A DNA stretch of 48,742 nt, taken from assembly GCA_027364875.1 (NCBI GenBank), contig DAHXON010000006.1, positions 1 to 48,742 of the forward strand, given 5' to 3'. The notes beneath the pieces are model-generated. The model did no database searches, was not told the origin of the DNA, and worked only from the letters and a program-made list of their open reading frames with translations. The translations under genes and the position numbers were made by a program. This DNA is from Chloroflexota bacterium (GTDB lineage: Bacteria; Chloroflexota; Limnocylindria; Limnocylindrales; CSP1-4). Of this stretch, positions 43,918 to 48,742 are shown in pieces; the stretch's first letter is position 1; each line of letters starts with the position of its first letter.

Positions 43918-45987
43918 TCAGGCTGCCTGGCGAGCTCGAGGAGAATCGCCGGTGGCAGAAGCGCGTCGGGCGCCGATGGGAGTCGGATCTGCCTCGCGAG
44001 AGGGCTGACCCGCGCCGGCCTCGATCTTGAACCTGGCCACGAGGGCTTCGAGCTGGCCGGCCATCGCGGCGAGGCTCGCTGCCGAGGCGACGACCTCCTC
44101 GGCCTGAGCGGACATTTCCTCGGTAGCGGCGCTGACCTCTTCCGCGGCGGCGCTGTTCTCCTCGCTTACCGCAGCGATCGATTCCATCGAGCTCGATACG
44201 GTGCTCGCCGCGCTCGACATGCTCGCCGCCGAGGCGTTGGTCTTGGCTGCGATGGCGGCGATGGCGTCGGAGGCCGCGACCACCTGGCTGGAGGCTGCTC
44301 CGATCTGGGCCAGAGCGCTGAAGACCTGCTCGAGAGAGCGGTCGCGCTCGGTTGCCGCCGTCTTGATCTCGGCCAGGGCAGACGCCGACTTCTCGGCGAG
44401 GTCTGATCCGGCTCGGACCTCGGCCGCACCGGCATCCATGGCCGAGACTGCACGGGTCGTCTCGCTCTGGACTTCGGCGATCAGGGCGGCGATCTCCTTG
44501 GTGGCCCGCGACGAGCGTTCAGCGAGCTTGCGAACCTCGTCGGCTACGACGGCGAAGCCCTTGCCCTGTTCGCCCGCCCGGGCGGCCTCTATGGCGGCGT
44601 TGAGAGCAAGCAGGTTTGTCTGCTCGGCGATGTCGTTGATGGTTTCGACGATCGCACCTATCTGGTCCGACTTGGCCCCGAGCTCGCCCACGCGCTCACT
44701 CGTGGTTTCGACGGCCGTGCTGATCCGGCGCATCCCCGCGGCGGTCTCCCCGACCGACTCGATGCCCTTCTCGAGAGCGGCATGCACACGGCCCGTGTAG
44801 ACGCTCATTTCGGCTCCGGCCTGATCGGCACGGTTGACCGCGGAGGTGGTAGCACCCACGGCGTCGGCGGCCTGCTCCACTCGCTTGTTCGTCTCTCGAG
44901 CTCCGGCGCTGACCTCTGAGATCATGGCCATGAGCTCCTGCGAACTGGCGGACGTATCGGAGGCCGCGCGGGCCTGATCCGATGCACCGCTCGCGACCTG
45001 CGAGATAGTGTTGGCGATCTGCTGGGTCGCGGTGCCGGTCTGAGCCGAAGCACTGTCGAGCTCTGCGCTCGTTCGGCTGAGTTCGTCGGCTGCTGCGCGG
45101 ACCTCGCCCATCGCGCCGGTCAGGTTGGTCCTCGACACCTCGTAGGCGCCGACCATCTTCTTCAGACCGGTGAGGAGCTCGTTGAGACCCCCGGCGATCT
45201 GGCCGATTTCGTCGCGGCTGACGTGCTCGATGTAGGTCACATGCGACTTGTAGGCGCGTGTCAAGTCGTTCTCGGCGAGGCCCTCAAGACACCCGGTGAA
45301 CTCGGTTATCGCACCCTGGATCACGGCCAGCTCGCGCACTACCATCCCGGCGCTCTGGCTTATGGCTCGAGCGATCAGCTGGCTTACCACCAGGCCGACG
45401 AGGACGGCGGCGACGAGGATCAGGATGATGGCCATGAGGCCGGTCTGGAAAGTCGAGCCGATCTGGTCGTTGAGGGCTTGGGCAGTAGCTCTCGCGCTAC
45501 TCATCAGGGCAGCCATGTCGTCCATCGCCTTGGTTCGGACCGCCGCGGCGGCCACGAGCTGCGAGGTGGCGCCCGAAGCGTCGCCGGCCTTGGAAGACGT
45601 CCGTATCTGACTCATAACGCCGTCATACGAGGTGAGCTGGGCTCGCAGATCGGCGAGCTGCGAGCTCTCGGCGGCGGTCATATCGGCGCGAGCGAACTCG
45701 TCGAGGCTGGCGCCGATTGTCTTGTCATCAGCTGCGATCTGGTCATCGATGGTCTGCTGGCTCGCGGCATCGCCTGCCGTCACGACTCCATACGTAACCG
45801 CGCGGGCCTCATCGAGAAGGGCGGCGTTTGCGTTCGACAGGCTCTGGGCACGATCGCTACCCTGAGTGAGGGAGGCTTGGGCCTTGTCGCGAACCGAGGT
45901 CAGAGCGAAGAGTGATGTCATCCCGAGCCCGACGGTGAAAACGATGAGGATCGCGGCGACGCCCAGGATTTTGAAACGCAGGTTCAT
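43918..45987 (-). CDS. Methyl-accepting chemotaxis protein
   Basis: This 689-residue membrane chemoreceptor has helix TM1 (about 7-29), an extracellular domain of about 150 residues (30-182) rich in alpha helix and resembling the four-helix-bundle ligand class, TM2 (183-205), a HAMP region and a long cytoplasmic coiled coil. The signalling tip reads [20 protein letters not shown] and is followed by [15 protein letters not shown]. No NWETF-type CheR tether is present at the C-terminus. The alanine-rich coiled coil with [18 protein letters not shown] closely matches the partial receptor at the window end. The ligand is unknown. An AGGAGC site precedes the ATG. Confidence 0.94.
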   Translation of the reverse strand: MNLRFKILGVAAILIVFTVGLGMTSLFALTSVRDKAQASLTQGSDRAQSLSNANAALLDEARAVTYGVVTAGDAASQQTIDDQIAADDKTIGASLDEFARADMTAAESSQLADLRAQLTSYDGVMSQIRTSSKAGDASGATSQLVAAAAVRTKAMDDMAALMSSARATAQALNDQIGSTFQTGLMAIILILVAAVLVGLVVSQLIARAISQSAGMVVRELAVIQGAITEFTGCLEGLAENDLTRAYKSHVTYIEHVSRDEIGQIAGGLNELLTGLKKMVGAYEVSRTNLTGAMGEVRAAADELSRTSAELDSASAQTGTATQQIANTISQVASGASDQARAASDTSASSQELMAMISEVSAGARETNKRVEQAADAVGATTSAVNRADQAGAEMSVYTGRVHAALEKGIESVGETAAGMRRISTAVETTSERVGELGAKSDQIGAIVETINDIAEQTNLLALNAAIEAARAGEQGKGFAVVADEVRKLAERSSRATKEIAALIAEVQSETTRAVSAMDAGAAEVRAGSDLAEKSASALAEIKTAATERDRSLEQVFSALAQIGAASSQVVAASDAIAAIAAKTNASAASMSSAASTVSSSMESIAAVSEENSAAAEEVSAATEEMSAQAEEVVASAASLAAMAGQLEALVARFKIEAGAGQPSREADPTPIGARRASATGDSPRARQAA

Positions 45988-46093
45988 GTAAGGCTCCTAT
46001 TGACACGGCGATTGGGCTTGGCCCTCCGCGGTGCGACGGCGGGCGCAACTTGGGCATCGGCGCAACCTCGCGGACCGGACATCCTGCAATCTG

Positions 46094-46106
46094 CGTATTT
46101 CATACG
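46094..46106. promoter_or_regulatory. Short palindrome before TetR gene, possible operator
   Basis: CGTAT-TTC-ATACG is a perfect inverted repeat of 5-bp arms with a 3-base centre, 31 bases before the TetR start and in the gap shared with the divergent receptor gene. TetR-type proteins often bind such sites near their own gene. The repeat is short, and the link is only by position. Confidence 0.3.
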
Positions 46107-46136
46107 GTGTCGTCTCATTTACTCGCCGGAGGGAGC

Positions 46137-46730
46137 ATGACCACCGCTGACCGCACAGGCCCCGATCGGCGCCGGGGTCGAGGACCTTCCAAAAAGCTCG
46201 ACGCGGCCATCGCGGAGGCGACCGTTCGCCTGGTCAGTCGAGTAGGGCCGGCCCGCATTTCGATCGAAGGCGTTGCCCGCGAAGCTGGCTGCTCCAAATC
46301 GAGCCTCTACCGCCGTGGCCTGTCGCGCGAGAGCCTGATACTCGAGTCGATCGCGACGGTATGGCTGGTCGAGGAGGAGCCCGAGCACCCCTTTGAGGCT
46401 ATCGTCAGAACGAGGGCTCAGTCCTTCCGAGACCGGGCCTACGCGCTCGCGATCGTGATGCTCATCGATGAGGCCCTTCGGGGCACGGAGCTTGGCAAGC
46501 GCTACCTATCCGAGGCGTTCGGCCCCCTGCGACAGGGCCGCGCCGACCATCTCGCCTCCGCCATGGACCTCGGCGAGGTGAGGGCAGACGTCGACGCGGA
46601 TCTCCTCCTGGACGTGGTCACGGGGGCTCTCCTGTTTCGGACGGCCCACCATCCGGGGCCCGAGCCCGATCTCGCGGATCGGCTCGTTGCCCTGCTCCGC
46701 GACGGGATCAAGCCCAAGGGTGGCGTGTAG
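46137..46730 (+). CDS. TetR/AcrR-family transcriptional regulator
   Basis: This 197-residue regulator has an N-terminal helix-turn-helix, with VRLVSRVGPARISIEGVA then REAGCSKSSLYRRG as recognition helix, and a helical ligand domain. The C-terminal portion (RADHLASAMDLGEVRADVD, DLLLDVVTGALLFR) matches the TetR_C class seen in AcrR-like proteins of actinomycetes and Chloroflexota. It lies between two receptor-CheW modules and is divergent from the first receptor, so control of that receptor is possible. GGAGGGAG before the ATG at 46137 decides the start over an upstream frame. Confidence 0.87.
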   Translation: MTTADRTGPDRRRGRGPSKKLDAAIAEATVRLVSRVGPARISIEGVAREAGCSKSSLYRRGLSRESLILESIATVWLVEEEPEHPFEAIVRTRAQSFRDRAYALAIVMLIDEALRGTELGKRYLSEAFGPLRQGRADHLASAMDLGEVRADVDADLLLDVVTGALLFRTAHHPGPEPDLADRLVALLRDGIKPKGGV

Positions 46731-47014
46731 AGGCACAGAGCCACGGAGAGGGTGCAGGGTTCCACCATCGGAGAACGCCTCGGGATCCGACACGCCGTGG
46801 CAGCTATCGAGCTTGACGAGGTCCGGTCGGAGCTCGACGACGTGGCCCGAGGGCGCGCCCTACATCTCCGACCGCCGTACATCGCGCAATCGCCTCAGGG
46901 TGCTCGGAATTCCGAGTGGAACTCGCGGGCTGAAAGAGGAGACAGGCGTCTGACGTACGGGAAGTTGCCTTCCGGTGAGAACGCGTGCATGAGAGACGCG
47001 CCGGCTTCGCCACC

Positions 47015-47740
47015 TCACCCGCGAGAGTCGAGACATGCCGGGAATGATCGCGACGCAAAGCCGCCAGCGCGGCGGTGTTCGGTGAGTCGGATGAACCTCA
47101 GGATGCGCTCCTGCTCCGGAGAGCTCATGCGCGTGAACCTGACGGCCGACTGGATCTGCCCGGGCTCGCCGGCCGGGTTTGAGTCTTGACCGGCCTCGCG
47201 CGATCTCACCACGACGCCATGCATCTTCAAGCCGTCACCGGCGTGGAGGGGCAGCGTCAGCTCCAGTTCTTCGTCGACGCTCACGGGTGAGTCGCTCGCA
47301 AAGAGAAGCCCGCCGGCGCTGATGTTGAGCGAGGTGCCGCGTAGCACCTCGCCGAGCGCCGTTCCGGTCGCCGGGTCGATGCGGCGGAAATGGACGGGCC
47401 AATCGATCCTGTAGCGGACGTGAGCGCGACGCTGGACATGCTCGAGCGTGCCGGGCCAGGTCGCCGCAAAATCCCGCATCTTGTCGCGATCGAGGAGGCG
47501 ACGGAACCTCGACTGGCTCACCAGAGCCCCTTGTCCGCGAGAGATCGTGAGCCGAACCGGCTGATCGGCAAGCATCGTCCCTAGACGTTCATCCGGCGAT
47601 GCCAGGCTGAGCCACAATTCGGTCGGGCAGATCCGCACGATCACCGCGTGGAATGAGGCGCAGTAGCCATCGACATCAGCTTCGACGAGGGCGCGGTCCA
47701 GCAGCGCTACCGCATGCTCGACTGTGTGTCTATCGTTCAT
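47015..47740 (-). CDS. PilZ-domain c-di-GMP-binding protein (YcgR-like)
   Basis: This protein of about 241 residues has an N-terminal YcgR-like region and a PilZ domain (about 100-225). The c-di-GMP motifs are R105-xxx-R109 in RRAHVR and N139-x-S-x-x-G in LNISAGGLLF, followed by ELELTLPL strands. Proteins of this layout slow flagella or adjust motility when c-di-GMP is high. It follows the second CheW gene by 112 bases on the same strand, which supports a link to chemotaxis or motility. The start ATG at 47740 has a weak ribosome site. Confidence 0.87.
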   Translation of the reverse strand: MNDRHTVEHAVALLDRALVEADVDGYCASFHAVIVRICPTELWLSLASPDERLGTMLADQPVRLTISRGQGALVSQSRFRRLLDRDKMRDFAATWPGTLEHVQRRAHVRYRIDWPVHFRRIDPATGTALGEVLRGTSLNISAGGLLFASDSPVSVDEELELTLPLHAGDGLKMHGVVVRSREAGQDSNPAGEPGQIQSAVRFTRMSSPEQERILRFIRLTEHRRAGGFASRSFPACLDSRG

Positions 47741-47852
47741 CGCATCAACGCCCCAGCGTGACCCCTCGATTCGTCGAGCGCTCGCTTGCTCCCCGATGAA
47801 GCAGCCCGGTCCGATGGCGGCCGACAAACCCCTAGCGAGGAGTCGGCCGTGG

Positions 47853-48308
47853 TCACCCGGCCGCGCAGGCAGGCTCGGACTGCTCCTGTTCGCCGCAGAG
47901 CGCGTCCACATCGAGCAGTATCACAAGGTCCTCGCCCAGCTTGGCGATGCCCCGTACATGGCTGGAGCCGGCGCTTGCGGCCACGCTCGGCGTGGTCTCT
48001 ACCGCTTCCTCGGGGACCATCAGCACCTCAGAAACGCCGTCGACCACCAGGCCCACACGGGCCTCCCCAACCCCGGCGACCACGATTCGGCTGGACTTGC
48101 TCGCTGACGACCGCGGCAAGCCAAATCGGACCGCCAAGTCCACGACCGGGACGATCCGGCCACGCAGGTTGATCACGCCGTCGACGAAAGCCGGGGCGTC
48201 TGGAAGGACGGTGATCGGCTGAAGCCGGATGATTTCGTAGACCCGGCGGATGTCGAGTCCGTAACGCTCGTCTTTGAGCTCGCAGACCACGACTTGACTG
48301 TCGCCCAT
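47853..48308 (-). CDS. cheW: CheW-like chemotaxis adaptor (second copy)
   Basis: This 151-residue CheW domain protein has CELKDERYGLDIRRVYEII, AFVDGVINLRGRIVPVVDLA and GLVVDGVSEVLMVP in the same order as the copy at 43289-43738. The two are similar along their whole length and probably arose by duplication together with the receptor gene. It lies between a receptor gene (to the right, running off the window) and the PilZ gene. AAGGGGCG precedes the ATG. Confidence 0.93.
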   Translation of the reverse strand: MGDSQVVVCELKDERYGLDIRRVYEIIRLQPITVLPDAPAFVDGVINLRGRIVPVVDLAVRFGLPRSSASKSSRIVVAGVGEARVGLVVDGVSEVLMVPEEAVETTPSVAASAGSSHVRGIAKLGEDLVILLDVDALCGEQEQSEPACAAG

Positions 48309-48388
48309 CGATGACGCCCCTTCTCAGATATCGGCTGGAGATGAGTACGGGCGGCGGCGATTGTGCCAATCGTCGCCGCCCATGGTTG

Positions 48389-48742
48389 CTATGCGGCTCG
48401 CAACGCGCTGCCCCTGAGTTGAGACGGGCCGGATGTCCGGGCAGATGACGCGGAGAAGTCTGACGCCCGCGACGCGGATCCCTCGATCCGGAACTTGCCG
48501 ACGAGCCGGTCGAGTGTTCCCGCCATCTCGGCGAGGCTGGTAGCGGTCGCGCTGAGTTCCTCGGCCTGCCCTGACATCTCCTCGGTGGCGGCGGAAACCT
48601 CTTCGGCAGAGGCAGAGTTCTCTTCACTGATGGCGGCGATCGACTGGACCGCGCGGCTGACCGTTTCGGCCGACTCGGTCATTCGCAGCGCGGCAGCATT
48701 GGTCTCTTCGGCAATCGATGAGATCGCGTCGGATGCTGAGAC
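48389..48742 (-). CDS. Methyl-accepting chemotaxis protein, C-terminal part (cut by window end)
   Basis: Only the last 117 residues of a chemoreceptor lie in the window. The frame is open to the right edge, so the gene starts outside. The visible part is the descending coiled coil of the signalling domain, with [18 protein letters not shown] and AEMAGTLDRLVGKFRIE, very close to the end of the receptor at 43918-45987. No CheR-binding pentapeptide is seen at its C-terminus. Confidence 0.9.
   Translation of the reverse strand, partial: VSASDAISSIAEETNAAALRMTESAETVSRAVQSIAAISEENSASAEEVSAATEEMSGQAEELSATATSLAEMAGTLDRLVGKFRIEGSASRASDFSASSARTSGPSQLRGSALRAA

Noticed and set aside
46752-47189. Plus-strand frame after the TetR gene with a short protein-like start (GERLGIRHAVAAIELDEV)
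   Set aside because: It runs into the PilZ gene on the opposite strand, has no good ribosome site and turns into low-quality sequence after about 45 codons.
1-48742. tRNA, rRNA, CRISPR arrays, insertion sequences, attachment sites
   Set aside because: No T-loop-like tRNA pattern, short spaced repeats, transposase or integrase motif was seen on reading both strands. A dedicated RNA search was not possible here.

Overview
The window is high-GC DNA (roughly two thirds G+C by eye) with tightly packed genes, many 4-11 bp stop/start overlaps, GTG starts and purine-rich ribosome binding sites. Both transport solute-binding proteins are lipoproteins with clear lipoboxes, and one branched-chain-type ABC transporter has its second permease fused to an ATPase. 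This suggests a free-living, probably monoderm, high-GC bacterium such as a soil or freshwater Chloroflexota or Actinomycetota. No rRNA or universal marker gene is present, so the phylum is a guess. No tRNA, CRISPR array, insertion sequence or phage gene was recognised.

Layout. (1) 243-2203: a glycerol facilitator and an SufR-like regulator. (2) 2910-6450: a divergent pair. One gene encodes a CHAT (caspase-like) protease joined through one membrane helix to a Kelch propeller; the other encodes an unrecognised 240-residue protein. (3) 6964-16664: a nine-gene minus-strand sugar operon, read from a ROK repressor through a TIM-barrel isomerase, an ABC importer without its own ATPase, two Gfo/Idh/MocA dehydrogenases and two more TIM-barrel isomerases. 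(4) 16774-20818: an EamA exporter, a soluble hybrid histidine kinase and a family 4 uracil-DNA glycosylase. (5) 21173-33638: a minus-strand series with a Liv-type importer first, then an MDR dehydrogenase, two SDRs, an epimerase, an aldolase-like/VOC fusion, KDPG aldolase, KDG kinase and a cyclase-family hydrolase. (6) 33889-35577: a GntR/FCD regulator and an SMP-30 lactonase. (7) 35663-40369: an acyl-CoA operon with a thiolase-like protein, a DUF35 OB-fold protein, a NodB-fold protein, an acyl-CoA ligase and two hotdog dehydratases. (8) 40780-42823: a FAH-family hydrolase and a metallo-beta-lactamase-fold hydrolase, divergently encoded. (9) 43289-48742: two MCP-CheW modules, with a TetR regulator and a PilZ protein between them.

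The clearest structure beyond single genes is a shared promoter/operator. Three minus-strand promoters, in front of the Liv operon, the thiolase operon and the FAH gene, have a TTGACG -35 box lying between inverted TTCGAA arms. The GntR/FCD gene is divergent from the first copy and is the obvious candidate regulator. This would join regions 5-8 into one regulon that imports and degrades a carboxylated substrate, with lactonase, dehydrogenase, KDG kinase, KDPG aldolase and FAH steps on one side and CoA-ester chemistry on the other.

The best candidate for an undescribed system is the CHAT-membrane-Kelch protease with its divergent partner. The aldolase-like/VOC fusion is also notable: it keeps the KDPG aldolase fold but has arginine where the Schiff-base lysine should be, and it lies in the same operon as an intact KDPG aldolase. 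Many start sites below were moved inward from the longest reading frame to the ATG or GTG with the best ribosome binding site and family-like N-terminus.
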